Positions 1-11,050 of a stretch of 64,000 bases of DNA are shown here, piece by piece. Location of the stretch: positions 39,226,587 through 39,290,586 of the forward strand of contig CM073591.1 of the NCBI GenBank assembly GCA_037074705.1, given 5' to 3'. This DNA comes from Zhengitettix transpicula. Its lineage: Eukaryota; Arthropoda; Insecta; Orthoptera; Tetrigidae. Every line of letters starts with the position of its first letter. Within the stretch, counting starts at the first letter, position 1. Below the pieces are notes generated by a model. That model had not been told where the DNA came from and did no database searches. It saw nothing but the letters and a program-made list of their open reading frames with translations. A program made the position numbers and the translations under genes.

Positions 1-1555
1 CCATTTATTTTATAATTGTTCGTAATGCTTCGGAAGGAAAATGATAATTGACCAGTATAAGGAAGGTTGTCAGTTGTTTGTATTTTGAAATCTCTGTGTA
101 ACTTTACGTGTCTTTTTCTGATTCTCGTCAATTGTTTTTACATTTGCGTATAATCTAACGAATTACGTGTCACTTTTTCGCGGAACGTACCCTCCCTGGA
201 GTCAGCTACGTTGTTCTTGTAGCAAACTCTTCCGTTGTTTTCGCTGTTGCAGTGAAAGGTTTCGTGCTCTTTTTCCTTGCCACAATCTCAATTAAAGATA
301 TACGGTCGTTTTTCTTTGCTGATATTGTGATTGTCTCTGGGCAAACGTTAATTGCCCCTCGGTGTGGAGAACACTCTACAGTTTTTGTTGGTTCACCTCT
401 GGACTTCGTCTCTTGACGTTAACCCCGTGAGATTAGAGCCTACTTTTTCCTGAAAAATATTTATTTAAGGAAATAGCGTGCATTATTCCCCAGGACCAGA
501 TTTTCTGAACGAGTGTCTTTATGCACTAAACATCTGAAAAATCAAGAGGGTTTTGCTGTAGTGATTTATGAACTGTGTCCCCCATTTGCAAAATTTTAGA
601 TGTATTTACGTGAATCCAAAGGGGACTTCTTTTGTGTATTATCCACTACCGTTGAGCTTCCAGTACAACTTGAATCGATGTATCGATCCTAACGCCACAT
701 TGTATCGTAGCAAATTTCGACTTCGCCGCATTATATATTAGGTATAGTACTGAATGGAAGGTAATCACGAAATTGAGGACTAACAGTGTGGAACATCAAT
801 TGAGCTACTTTCAGGTGTACAGTAATTTTCTAACATTGAAAAATTGATAACAAGGGGGCACGAACAGGAGTGTTGAATGTAGCTAAGAAGAAAGTTCCCG
901 TGTGGAAGCAACGTTTACCGAAGAAAAGGCTAGAAATTAACTGTTCCTTACAAAGGAAGACATGAAGATTTTTTGAGAGATCTAATACGACGAAAGTAGC
1001 AACTTGAAAATTTTTTAAAATTTAAATCTTGAACGGGTAACATCAAAAAAGGCCGAAGACTGACTCGTTTTTCTTTGTTCTGAAATAAGTTCGGAAAGAT
1101 AAAAGAGCAATTTTTCTGGTAGGAAGCATATTGTATTCGAAAAGAAAACCTCTTGAGCCTTCTTCGTGGCATGGAGTATCTTCTCCGTTACGCAAGTGAC
1201 GTCACTACCATGTCAATGCGGTGTATAAACAAAGTAGAAAAAAATGCAAAATCATAATTCAGTTTGGAAAGACGTTCTTCAGTGTGTTATATTGGACAAT
1301 CTAATTGTGCTATAAAAACGAAAAACATGTTGTTAATTCCAAATTTTCTGAATTTCGTGATAATTTTTATGATGTGATTCTGAAAAATACTGGGCTGTTA
1401 ATTACGGCCATTAAATTTGTATTTAGAATTTGATAAAGAACTCTTTTTTAATTTTTCAACATTGATAAAGTGTTAAAATGACAAAATAAATTAGTTCGTA
1501 CATTTCGGTTTTAATTTTAAGTCATCTGATCTATTTTATAATAAATAAAATTGCC
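1..1555. other. AT-rich non-coding DNA, no gene seen
   Basis: This is unique-looking AT-rich sequence. Open frames are short and carry no domain that I recognise. Two ATCGAT words lie near 673-690 but I attach no function to them. No repeat shared with the rest of the window was noticed here. Confidence 0.6.
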
Positions 1556-1566
1556 TGTATGGATTT

Positions 1567-1582
1567 GTGTGTGTGTGTGTGT
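1567..1582. repeat. (GT)n microsatellite
   Basis: An uninterrupted run of about eight GT dinucleotides lies immediately left of the dimeric repeat element that follows. Confidence 0.9.
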
Positions 1583-1591
1583 TTATGTTAT

Positions 1592-2158
1592 GCAGACAAA
1601 TTTGCACCCGGAGGAGCAAATTATATCAAATTTCGTACCACCCACAGGTACTTTCTCAAACGGCCGATATTTGCGTCGTATAAATATTTTTCGGAGTCAA
1701 AGAGATTGATAGTATATCTACCGATTAGTTCTGTGTATGATTTCAACACATTTCGGAATGGGAAGCGAGCACTCTTAGGGATGGGGGTGGACGGGCGTTA
1801 CGTGAAAATAACGCGAATAGAGCCGAGATGGGAGTCAAATCCGGGGTTATGAATGTCTCTGAGTTTAATTACTAAACTTGCCGTTCAACCCTCAGGAGCA
1901 GGGGTAGACGGAGAGTGGAAATTTTCAAACAGGTTCAAATCCCGATATATCCGTCGAATAAATATTTTTCGGGGTCAATGAAGTAATATTTCTCCAGATA
2001 TTTTTGTTTATAATTTCAGCCCATTTCAGAATGTGATGATAGCACCTTTATGGATGGGGTTGAGAGGCGCGGAAACATATATTAGAGTAAAATCAAGGGT
2101 TATGGATGTCGCTGTGTTTAATTATGGCAACCCTGGCAACGCCGGGCACACAGCTAGT
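1592..2158 (-). mobile_element. Dimeric 'CCCGGCGTTGC'-type repeat element
   Basis: Two related units lie head to tail. Both contain a near-identical block (ATAAATATTTTTCGG at about 1679 and 1957) and both end in TTTAATTA (1864-1871 and 2117-2124), which gives a period of about 253-278 bp. Read on the minus strand the element begins at 2158 with ACTAGCTGTGTGCCCGGCG, the same opening seen at 53740. One unit is also homologous to the plus-strand copy at 23967-24262. No coding potential is seen. The family is widespread in arthropods by my recollection, but its class is not settled here. It could be a non-autonomous retroelement or the end of a larger element. Confidence 0.75.
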
Positions 2159-2193
2159 TTATTATAATTTTGAATCTATCTTTCGCTTCCACT

Positions 2194-2270
2194 CTTCCAG
2201 ACATCGGAAGGACGTGGAACAAGTACTTAGAGCTCGACCACCCTGATGCAGGTTTCTCTACGTGCTTTCA
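2194..2270 (+). mobile_element. Family A retroposon, internal fragment
   Basis: The segment matches the middle of family A. It has the 'ATCGGAAGG..GTGG.ACAAGTAC' block followed by 'CCTGATGCAGGTTT', in the same order and spacing as in the copies at 27391 and 49639. Both ends of the element are missing. Confidence 0.75.
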
Positions 2271-2449
2271 ATTCTCGACGCAGAAGTTGTAGGGAAAATT
2301 TCATCTTAAACTGAGGATGGGTTGAAGATGTGAATATAAATATTATTATGGACTGATGTAAAATTAGATAATTTTTTCCGAGTGCAGCAGAAAATTTACA
2401 GCAGTAATCAGTTTTTACTTACCGGAAAGGAAGTTTGTGTGTTTTTTAA

Positions 2450-2880
2450 TTGGTTGTATTCGGAAGGCAACATCATTTTCGTGGAGGGAGTCTGCTTAGG
2501 GGCAGCAGCACTCTGCGAGATTAGTCAAGGTTGTCGCTGCATAATGCATAATGGCGAACTGGTCGCTAATGAATTCGCCCGGGGCCCAAACATAATAATT
2601 GTATGTGCGGAGGGCTGCGGTATCAATCGCTCACACTCAATTTGTCTGCACCAGTCCCCTTCCCTCCCCAGGGTAAACACGGTCCTAGTAGTAATAGCTT
2701 CCTCAAATACGCACTCGCTCGCTCCTTCCTTCCTTCCTTGGCCTCTGCTCTCCTCTCCTCAGCTCTCCTCGACCGACACCGTGTCCGTAAACAGCTCAAG
2801 CACAAGACATTCCCCACAACAACCAAAACAACTCGCAGGCATTCGGCGCAACAATGACCAGGCGGTCGATGTTCTTCACT
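2450..2880. promoter_or_regulatory. GC-richer island with TAAT sites, candidate regulatory element
   Basis: Base composition changes sharply from the AT-rich flanks. The core (2530-2640) combines homeodomain-like TAAT words and an octamer-like TGCATAATGCATAATG with a GC palindrome (GCCCGGGGCCC-like, about 2577-2587). The right part (2700-2770) is a CT-rich tract. A 166-codon open frame with a GTG start crosses the island, but it has no recognised domain and I do not accept it as a gene. A regulatory role is inference from composition and motif content only. Confidence 0.3.
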
Positions 2881-4778
2881 AGCGCCTTAAATTTTTCGAG
2901 GGGGAATTACGAGCGACGTTTTAAATATAACACAATAATAAAAACGCTACAAAAATTATATTTTTTAAATAAATAACCCTGTTCAAATAAATAATTACTG
3001 TCACTAACCATTTATCTAAAAGCATGGATAACACTTCCCCGTTACTATCCTGTTAGTAATATATATATTTAATAAAATAGTCCCTTGCTGTTCCATTCTT
3101 TCATATAATTGACATAGACGAAATAAGGCAGTTGAATTCCTTCAACAAGGAAAAAGAAATCTCAACGCTGGAAATTTTAAGCAATATCTCGTAATTATTT
3201 AAATTCACATTTCATGCTATCCATTTTTCTCCAATCATTGGGCGGACATTCATACTATTTTACAGTTTTTATATTTGGCTCTTCTGTCATACTGATATCG
3301 AATTTGCTGTTTATGGTCTTTATTTTTAATGCTGTTTGCTCATCCGCAATTTTCCATTCTCTTTCACTTCGTAGTTTGCTGATTCTTGTAATGGGCTACG
3401 AGCCCAAATATCTGAGTGACATATCAGGTACAATGTTGTTATAATGCAACTAATTTATATGTATCATATTAAGTGTTACTGAGTTTATCATTCTTCGCTT
3501 CGTAAAATACATTTAGGTTACAATCGTCACATGATACAAAATTTATTTTTGGACCTCTAATTTTAACCATGATTTTATACAATAAAAACTAAGTTTGAAA
3601 AATTTAATTTTCAAAAAGATATAAACTTGATAAATTTATTTTAATGTTACATTTCTAATTAATTGCGTAACTTCTGTTTATAGTTAACATCATGAAGATA
3701 TTTATTTTCTTCTATTACATAATGAAGTCCTAAAATGGAAGACATAATATTGTAATTTTTTGTTTAAATTAAATAATACAATAGAAAACAGTCGCAAAAT
3801 CTACGAATACTGATTGGTTTTGCCTAGAAATTTTTACTAGGGTTTCTAAACTTAAGATTCAATTGTATTTTCCATTAGTCCATAGTCGACTACGTCCTAA
3901 TGAATTTATAATACTAACAATTTAATGTAAACTTTAGTTATTCCAAACATGTTAAAAATATATCCTTTCAAAACATATTAATCACTTAAACATAATTTAA
4001 TTGTAAACTAAAGACTTAGCGTACAAACTGATTTTATATGCAGCGTGATCTTCAAAAGCAGTTCTTGCGTCGATTCACGTCGTACATGTAAGAAGATGCA
4101 GAACGGCAGGATAAGTCAATGAAGAGGCAGGATTCTACATATTTAGTCGAGTATTACGAAATTCTATCAAACTATTAGTGTACTCAAGTATTCACTTGGG
4201 TCTTTCGAGGCAGTCTTTAACTGTATAAAAAGGTACTTAAATTAACTAATATTTACGATTTGGAATACATTTTTTGCTTCCAATTTGGTTTCCTGGGCCC
4301 ATCAGTAGAATTTTAAGGAATGAATAATGATTTTGTTATCTATTTATTTATTTTTAGATAATCCTATTTCGTTGCAATTCGATTAATTATTTCATTTTGA
4401 GATGCTGCTGAGTGGTAATAGCATCGAATTTGGTGGACTTTTGAAACCATCCTTCTAGAGACGTAACGAGACATTAATTTTGTAATCTAAGAATATTCTA
4501 CTTATCCTTTCATTGGGGAAAATTTTGAAACCCAGCGAAATTAATGCAGAATTATTATAATTTGATTCCAGTAATTTTGGCCAGTGGAAAAGTATTTATT
4601 CTCAGAATTATAATGTTAACGACTGCTTTCTTTAAAACCACTTCATGGAATTTGAGTGCAATATTTTTTTTTCAGGTTAGTTTCACGACACACATCCAAA
4701 ATCAGCTCATCACAATTCTTTTCAAGGTTTAAAGAATTTTCAGTCTTCAAATGCATCAAATTTATTGTTCCATTATCG
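2881..4778. other. AT-rich non-coding DNA
   Basis: No gene is seen. The only item noted is a 32-base segment at 4057-4088 that matches 44506-44537 at 27 of 32 positions. It may be the remnant of an unidentified repeat. Confidence 0.55.
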
Positions 4779-4794
4779 ATATATATATATTTAT

Positions 4795-4798
4795 ATAT
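4795..4798. repeat. Target site duplication ATAT, left
   Basis: ATAT directly precedes the TGTAAT start of the first solo LTR. The same four bases follow its ATTACA end at 5808-5811. The site lies inside an AT-dinucleotide tract, so the exact duplication length cannot be proved. Confidence 0.6.
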
Positions 4799-5804
4799 TG
4801 TAATGCCAATTAATTAGGACATTAATTGTTTCAACATACAAATCTAAATTGTTTGAGAAACCCATTATAGCGGCAAGAGCTTTTAGAACAACAATAGAAA
4901 ACCCGGCTCTGTTCCTTTGTTGGAAGGTCCGTCAAAATGGCGTATCCGCGCTAAAATTTCGAGACGAGAGTTAAGTTCGCAGGAAGGTATGGTGAGATAC
5001 AGTTCGCAAGAATGTATGGTAAGATACAATTCGCAGGAAGATTTGGTGAGATACAGTCCGCAGGGAAATATTGAGAATTAGCATTCAACAGAGTTGGGTG
5101 GTGCCTGAACATTTTCTCAGGACAAAGTAAAACATTCACAATAGCATAACGTCGAAACATGCTAAGTAAATGCAGTTGTTGTGTCCATAGCCGGCCAGAA
5201 ACAGTAAAATCTCTGTTTGAGGTCAATGCAGTAAAGACCGGCAAATCTGCAAGCCACGGAGTTCACCTAATGCAAGCGGAAGTCACCTAGTGGGAGTGGT
5301 CAACGATGACGAAAGGATGATCATCCGAGTTCCTGACATCCTAAAAATTTTGATTTAGAGTCAGTGTAGAATCTGTGAGTTTAGAAGCAGTGTAAAACCC
5401 CACAATAGTGTTTTCGAAAGTAAAAGGTATGCTGGAATGCTGGGGAGACGTGAGTAACAATTTACAAAACAATTAATTATGTAAACGTAATTTAAAAATA
5501 GCCGTCAAATTTCGTTCTCTTTTTGATTAAAATTGTTAATCAGAGTCAATCTTTTTACTTTTAATTTCGTTCTCATTTTAAATGTCGTTCTAGTTTAATT
5601 GACGAGTAAATTTCTTTTCTATTAATTGTGATTTGTTGTTGATAAGATTATAAATGTTATTTTTTGTCCATTATCAAACCCAGTGAAGACCCTGAGAAAT
5701 TCAATATTATAAATTTGTAATTATTTGAGTTATTGCCACAATAAAAATATTGTTTGTAAATTTTATTAATCTTTCATTTAAAAAGCCTATCTTTAGTGTT
5801 CATT

Positions 5805-5807
<3 letters not shown>
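4799..5807 (+). mobile_element. Solo LTR, copy 1 (Gypsy-like by target site)
   Basis: The 1009-bp unit starts TGTAAT and ends ATTACA, the TG...CA ends of a long terminal repeat, and is bounded by ATAT on both sides inside an AT microsatellite. Most of it aligns with the copy at 32107-33066. Shared blocks are 'AGGTCCGTCAAAATGGCGTA' near 4925, 'GAAGACCCTGAGAAATTCA' near 5685 and 'GCCACAATAAA' near 5734. It carries a 27-bp tandem repeat at 4974-5064. No reverse transcriptase or second LTR is adjacent, so it is read as a solo LTR left by recombination. A four-base ATAT target suits the insect Gypsy/17.6 group. The strand is assigned by homology between copies only. Confidence 0.75.
4974..5064 (+). 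repeat. 27-bp tandem repeat inside LTR copy 1
   Basis: Three full units (4974-5000, 5001-5027, 5028-5054) and a partial fourth share the pattern A(G/A)TTCGCA.GAA..T.TGGT.AGATAC. A weaker two-unit version is visible in LTR copy 3 near 32290-32335. Tandem repeats in this position of an LTR often lie in the promoter-proximal region, but function is not shown here. Confidence 0.9.

Positions 5808-5853
<46 letters not shown>
5807..5853. repeat. (AT)n microsatellite
   Basis: A long uninterrupted AT-dinucleotide tract abuts the right end of LTR copy 1. It is probably the remainder of the tract into which the element inserted. Confidence 0.95.
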
Positions 5854-5855
<2 letters not shown>

Positions 5856-6299
5856 TACTTAGTTACCGTTATCTATCGACGTGGCTAGCCAAATAATTGA
5901 TTTACAGTGACTAATATTCCCCCAGGTCTCTGTCCTTATTTCTCGTAAATGACTTTTTGTTATAATTTATTGAATTCATACCTTTTTTTATTTTCTTCTC
6001 AGATGTAAATTTTTATAGTCAAATATTCGGTTCTGTATGTCAATTAATGGATAATTGTTTATATTTTTTAGAATAGGTAATTTTATCTAGCAACCACGTT
6101 TAAGTTCATCAATTTAATATTTAATTGCAAATGATTTCTCCCGAAAAGAGAAATTTTATGTTATACTGGAACATAGAATCGTTCAATATTTGATAACTAC
6201 AACCAAAAGTTTTTTGATGATCAAGTTTAGAAAACTAGGCATTTCAGATTTCCTATTTGGACCTATTTTTCTCGACGACTCACACTTTAACTGTTAAAC
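5854..6299. other. AT-rich non-coding DNA
   Basis: I see no gene, repeat or motif to report in this stretch. Confidence 0.5.
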
Positions 6300-6720
6300 C
6301 CACTCATAATTTCAGCAGAGTAGTTTTCACTTTATTGCCCTCTGACGATGGATGGTAGTTTGTTTTCCGAGTGAGAGAGACAGAGGGGTGAGTCATTGCA
6401 CCCTCTGACCCAGGCACTCACTCAAGACCTCTGTTGACTCTACCTTATCTACTAGTCTGCCTTTCGCTTCACCGTCAATTTCTATCTGACCAGCACAGCT
6501 TGGATCTGATTTCGCCCTCAGCATTGCCACGCTCGTCCACGTTCAGTACAAATTTTGGAATGTTCTATGGTAAGCATCCCCATTCCGACCAGAAATAATA
6601 ATGGCGTGACTCACCGCCTTACACGGAAGAGACGGAAAAAGTTTTTGTGATGAGTCAACCTCTCCATTGTTCCAAACAGCCTCCCTTAATTGCCCTTAGT
6701 TAGTCATGAGGAAATACTCT
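6300..6720. promoter_or_regulatory. GC-richer island, candidate conserved non-coding element
   Basis: Composition rises well above the flanks for about 400 bp without a long open frame. Several TGACTCA/GAGTCA-like words occur: 'GTGAGTCATTG' near 6389, 'CGTGACTCACC' near 6604 and 'GATGAGTCAACC' near 6650. These resemble AP-1/bZIP half-sites and full sites. The regulatory label is inference and could be tested by conservation. Confidence 0.3.
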
Positions 6721-7080
6721 GCTGCAAACTCCATGTTCCACTTAGATTCACATAATTTTGTTATAATTACTAAACTAAAACCAAATTCTGTAGTGAGCTC
6801 TTCTTAATAAAATAAATCAGATATCAACATTTTCATGAAAATAATGGAGTGGGGTATAATAATTTCTTCCAAGCACAATCATAATATGCATACATTAATA
6901 ACTCTAAAGCAAATGATAACACAGTTATCAAGAGAATTATTTCTATGGATAATTCGATTTTACTTCAGCGCTAATTTTTTTATAGCTCCAAATACAATAT
7001 CCATAATTACCTAATTTAAGTAGTATTATCGCTGTATTCGTCTATTATTATTGGAATCTATTAAACGCTCTTATTTTTTC
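6721..7080. other. AT-rich non-coding DNA
   Basis: No gene or recognisable element is seen. Confidence 0.5.
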
Positions 7081-7250
7081 GTCAGTTTTATCAATTTTAT
7101 TTGAAAATGTCTGAAAAGGCACGAAAATTACTTTAATTTAGTATTATTTAAGTTTAAATAGGTTTTCGTCAGTTTTCTCAATATTATTTGAAAATGTCTG
7201 AAAAGGCACGAAAATTACTTTAATTTAATTTAATTTAACTTTCAATAGGT
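7081..7250. repeat. 87-bp tandem duplication
   Basis: The segment starting GTCAGTTTTATCAA at 7081 is repeated at 7168 with few changes. The block TTTGAAAATGTCTGAAAAGG plus the following ACGAAAATTACTTTAATTTA is identical in both copies. It is a recent local duplication with no other context. Confidence 0.9.
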
Positions 7251-7540
7251 TTCAGTACGTTTTTGTATTTTCATCAGGTATTAATAACGTTACGTTATTC
7301 TGGTAACAATTTTGTGACATGCAATTTTGTATGAAAGTACAAAAACGTGACGAAACGTAGTTAAAGTGTTGGATAAAAAATTTTAATTAGGCCTTAATCT
7401 CTTATTCGTCGTTCTCAAGTAACATTTATCCTCGATAATTGACTCTTGTTCTCCTCGGTAAGCTAAAAAAACATTTTTTTGCTTATTAACACACGTTTTT
7501 TATATATAAATATTTTTTTTATTATCAAATCTCAGTGATT

Positions 7541-7608
7541 TATAAGCTATAAAGGGGATGGCCCATCACGTGAATGAACCTCACGTAGCCTGTCACCTTC
7601 ATAAAAAG
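7541..7608 (+). mobile_element. Family A retroposon, 3' end fragment
   Basis: The segment corresponds to the last 70 bases of family A ('AAAGGGGA.G.CCCA.C..' to 'CACGTAGCCTGT') and ends in a short A-rich tail. It sits about 57 bp upstream of a longer family A copy in the same orientation. Confidence 0.75.
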
Positions 7609-7665
7609 TTCTAAAGAGTATATAAGTATTAAGATTACCTGGGGGATTTGAGACTAGCCGTCACA

Positions 7666-8134
7666 GGAGATTCGGAAAAAAGCTATCTACGTTGATACCT
7701 TTATCTCTCTCTGATTTTTAATTAAGGTCCCTATAAGCCGCAGTCATTGTGGATTCTAAAATGTAAATCGCGGTACGCAGACGTTGATCATACCGTAAGA
7801 GTTGTCCTCAGTTCACATTGGAACACTCAGCCAACTGCCTACAAACCTGATGGGGCATGGAGACGGGAATGCTGCGCTGGAACAGAAAACTCCATTAGTT
7901 CATCGGAAGGGCGTGGGACGAGTTTCAAAAAGCAAAGATCAGTCTCCTCTTCGATTTTCCCTGTATCTATTTTGGGCGAAAGTCGTGTGGGATCCTTAAA
8001 CTACTACCAGGGGGCACTAGTCAACCCTTGACTACCTTGCTCTCCTTTCCGCATTCCCCCTTTCTATGCTATTAAACTGGAGAGACAAGAATTTAGGTTA
8101 CCCTCAAGTAGTCTGTTTCTCATCGGAAAAAAAG
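7666..8134 (+). mobile_element. Family A retroposon, diverged near-complete copy
   Basis: The full order of family A blocks is present with many substitutions: the CTACCTTTGG-like start near 7681, 'ATACCGTAAGAGTTGT' at 7790, 'ATCGGAAGGGCGTGGGAC' at 7902, 'GGATCCTTAAAC' at 7990, 'CTATGCTATTAAA' at 8066 and the 3' TAGTCTGTT near 8108, followed by an A-rich tail. It is older than the copies at 27391, 49639 and 56903, judged by divergence. Open frames here are remnants of the element, not genes. Confidence 0.85.
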
Positions 8135-9163
8135 TGGCTTATCACATTCCGAAAATATTTCAGAGCACATGGCACGTGATGAAAGGTAATCACTATTAAT
8201 TTGGAAATCTTGCTCTAATTTCTCACATATATCTTATTAGAAAGTTGCCTCACGTGATTGTGGTTACATCACTGAATTTAATTTAATTGCACAAGATTAC
8301 GTGTGTTATTCCATCAATTTGAGTATACATTTGAACTCCTGATTATGTCTCCTCTGGATAAGATTCTCTATATCTTTGTCTTACCTGAAATGTTACTTGT
8401 TTAATTAATTTTTAACATTGTTTAGAAAATTGTTTTTAGACCCCGTACAGAATTCAAACGGTCCATGTTATGATCCTGTACTCTCCAAATATGGAAACCT
8501 CTTACGGACACGTAAGTCGTGATTTTAAAACATCCGGTCTTATTTGAGTATAAATGGTTTTAGTGTTGACTATTGGCTACAAGGGACGTGAGTCTACGTG
8601 CTGCTGGTGGATGATGGTGATGTGGATGATGATGAAGTCATATTGGCTGTTTGTTTGCGCTGGTGGCTCTATAGTTGTGTTTGCTCTGACCACGTCGCGT
8701 TTTATAGCCATAAGTTAAGTCGTTCGTAGAGAGAGAGTGAGAGCAACGTTCTGTAAACACGAATCGGAACAAACACCTTTATATCTGACAATGTCACTGT
8801 ACGTACCTCTAAACTTTTATACACTTCAAAACATAATAATCGTGTAATACTCTTCCTATGAATGTGAACTGAGGTTCTATTATTTTAAATACAATATCTG
8901 ACAGATTTTATTCGTATTAAAATACGAAATATTCTTGTTATGGACTGGCTGCTGAATATCATTTCACCTGTATTTAGAATAACATTTTTCAGCCACTAAA
9001 TTTATTTGACTTTATTGACACTACGGTAAATTGCATCATAATATTATTTAAATTTTCATGTCTTATAACTTTAAAATGTTTTAATAACGTTTTAATGTAA
9101 CACACTTCACCAAAGTAGAAATAATGTTATGTAAATTTACAAATAATGATTGTTATCTTAATA
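8135..9163. other. AT-rich non-coding DNA with a GATGATG-rich patch
   Basis: No gene is seen. A short imperfect GATGGTGATG/GATGATGATG patch lies at 8608-8636 and a GAGAGA run at 8728-8742. Nothing else is supported. Confidence 0.5.
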
Positions 9164-9165
9164 TA
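9164..9165. repeat. TA target duplication, left of mariner derivative
   Basis: TA precedes the left inverted end. TA also follows the right end at 9671-9672, as expected for Tc1/mariner insertion. Confidence 0.7.
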
Positions 9166-9670
9166 CGAGGGAGAGACAATAAGTAATGCCTCCTATTTTT
9201 TTCCTCTTTTATTTGTCAAAAAAATTAAATTAAATTTTACAGCATAAACCCACAGTATTAATTATTAAATTTTCGCTTTTCAATACAGTTTTGGTCCGTC
9301 TTTTAATAAGGGCATGTATTCCACTGCTGTGGAGTCACTGCAGTAACCGGCCTGCCGCTTCGCTTTTCATCATCCAACGGTGTTTGTCCTTCAGATTCGT
9401 TACAGCGACGAATCCATCGTCGAACAGAGCTGACTGGTGCATCACCATATACGTTTTTTTAGCCTTTCATGAATGCGAATGCGCGTTTCACCTTCCGCAT
9501 TTAAGAATTCATTCATAACGTTGTCTAATGCGTACGTCAATGCAGTGCTGCCACCAGTTGACTTATAAAGTTGTTACTGCAGTGTATAGGAGAAGACTGT
9601 TTTGAGTTTCACATAACTAACTTATTTAAGGAGAAAAAAATAGGGGGCATTACTTATTGAACCACCCTCG
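9166..9670 (-). mobile_element. Mariner deletion derivative with inverted ends
   Basis: The left end (CGAGGG.....CAATAAGTAATGC...) and the reverse complement of the right end agree over about 42 bases with few differences and are flanked by TA. On the minus strand the interior near 9500-9336 encodes the N-terminal DNA-binding part of a mariner transposase: 'VSSVRRWIRR' followed by 'DDEKRSGRPVTA' matches the helix-turn-helix and SGRP linker of the family. The catalytic D,D34D domain is deleted and the reading frame is interrupted, so the copy cannot make transposase. It could only move if a related transposase were supplied. Confidence 0.85.
9336..9500 (-). pseudogene. Mariner transposase N-terminal remnant
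   Basis: The minus-strand frame reads 'KNVYGDAPVSSVRRWIRRCN' and then a segment ending 'DEKRSGRPVTA', which I recognise as the N-terminal helix-turn-helix region of mariner transposases. An upstream in-frame stop and the absence of the catalytic domain mark it as a relic. It lies wholly inside the inverted-repeat element. Confidence 0.75.
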
Positions 9671-9672
9671 TA

Positions 9673-10360
9673 TATCACCATTTAATGATGTAATGCATAT
9701 CACCAAATAATGTCATTGAATGATTATATAGAAATCCTGATGAATATGCCATGGCTATACGTCGAAAGCTCCTGACTGTACAAGAGATAAAATAAATACA
9801 TTTTAAAAGGTTGTTCTCAATACACGTGATATGAAACATTTTTAATTTGGTTTCGATTTAATTTATTTAATCGTAAAAATTGGTTGTTTGGGAATATAAT
9901 TATTAACAACAATACTTTCATTTGTGGAATCTCGTTTAATAAAAAACCTACTTACCAGAAACTCTGCTACCAACTGTAATATGTTTACATATATATGAGA
10001 GACACAGTTTTTACGTATAATTCTATTATACTCATGAAATATAATTAAATTAAAATTCACGTTCATATCTTACGTTCATCTCACACTCATTCTTCAAAGA
10101 TGTCTTACATAATCTCATAATGAGATCGTTTCATGTGCATTCCGATTCAAGCTTTGGTAATTATTTCGTTTAGCCTTTTTATTAAATCTGGAAAACCCTT
10201 TTAATATTCTAAGCTTATTGAGCGTACTAAATCATCAAATAATTCAATGAATACGTAAAAATGTACTATTTTTCCACGTTTTGAGATTCATCAAATCCGA
10301 CCATTATTCCATTTAGTCAAATGATTAACCTTTGTATATTAAATACCCTGGTATCCTGAA
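9673..10360. other. AT-rich non-coding DNA
   Basis: No gene or repeat is recognised between the mariner derivative and the GGGATTA-bearing region. Confidence 0.5.
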
Positions 10361-10394
10361 TAATCATGTCACTCATGGTGGCGCAACCAAATCC

Positions 10395-11050
10395 TCTGTT
10401 ACAAGATCTTGTGGGATTAAAAACAGTTGAATTGCAATTATCTTATGGGATTACGAGAGTTGAGGTTTCGAAGCAAAGCAACATGAAACCTTATAAGACG
10501 TTACAAATATCCAATGGAAGTAGAATCAATGTGAATACCTCAGACAATGATTAAATCCTGCGCAATTTAGGATTTAGCCATTTAAAAAATTCCTAGATCT
10601 TACTATACCAGTGGATTAGCAGCATAAAGTCGGCGGGATGCGATTGTTTCATAAAACTGAGATAATTGTTTATGTTATATTTAACTGTTCTATGGTTATT
10701 GTGACAGCGTGGGATAAAAACGTTTCTCTTTGAACTGTAAATTAATTTCTGTATTACCGCCTGTTTCTCGGGTCTCAACAGTTTTTTGTGACCAAAACAA
10801 TCGCCTTTACAAGATAATAACTTTATATGGGATTAGGATAATTACGATTACGAGACCAAACACATCCATGCTTAAGGAAGAATTTTTCGCTACAGTAGGA
10901 GATTAAAACGTTCGGAAGTGCTTGAGTACTTTGGACCAAAGAGTATCATGAGTTACGCAAGTGAATTACAACGATATTGAAACTCAACTGCACCGTGTCA
11001 TTTGAACTGTCTTATGGGATCAGGACCATCTTGTTTACGAGGTACCTCAT
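10395..11050. repeat. Diffuse region with repeated '(T)ATGGGAT(T/C)A' segments
   Basis: Related stretches occur near 10407 (CTTGTGGGATTAAA), 10442 (CTTATGGGATTACGAG), 10827 (TATGGGATTAGGATAA) and 11011 (CTTATGGGATCAGGACCA). The second and third are followed by an ATTACGAG word, and the fourth by a related TTTACGAG word. The pattern suggests decayed copies of one repeat, but boundaries and family are unknown. A 62-codon frame at 10366-10554 is not recognised. Confidence 0.35.
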
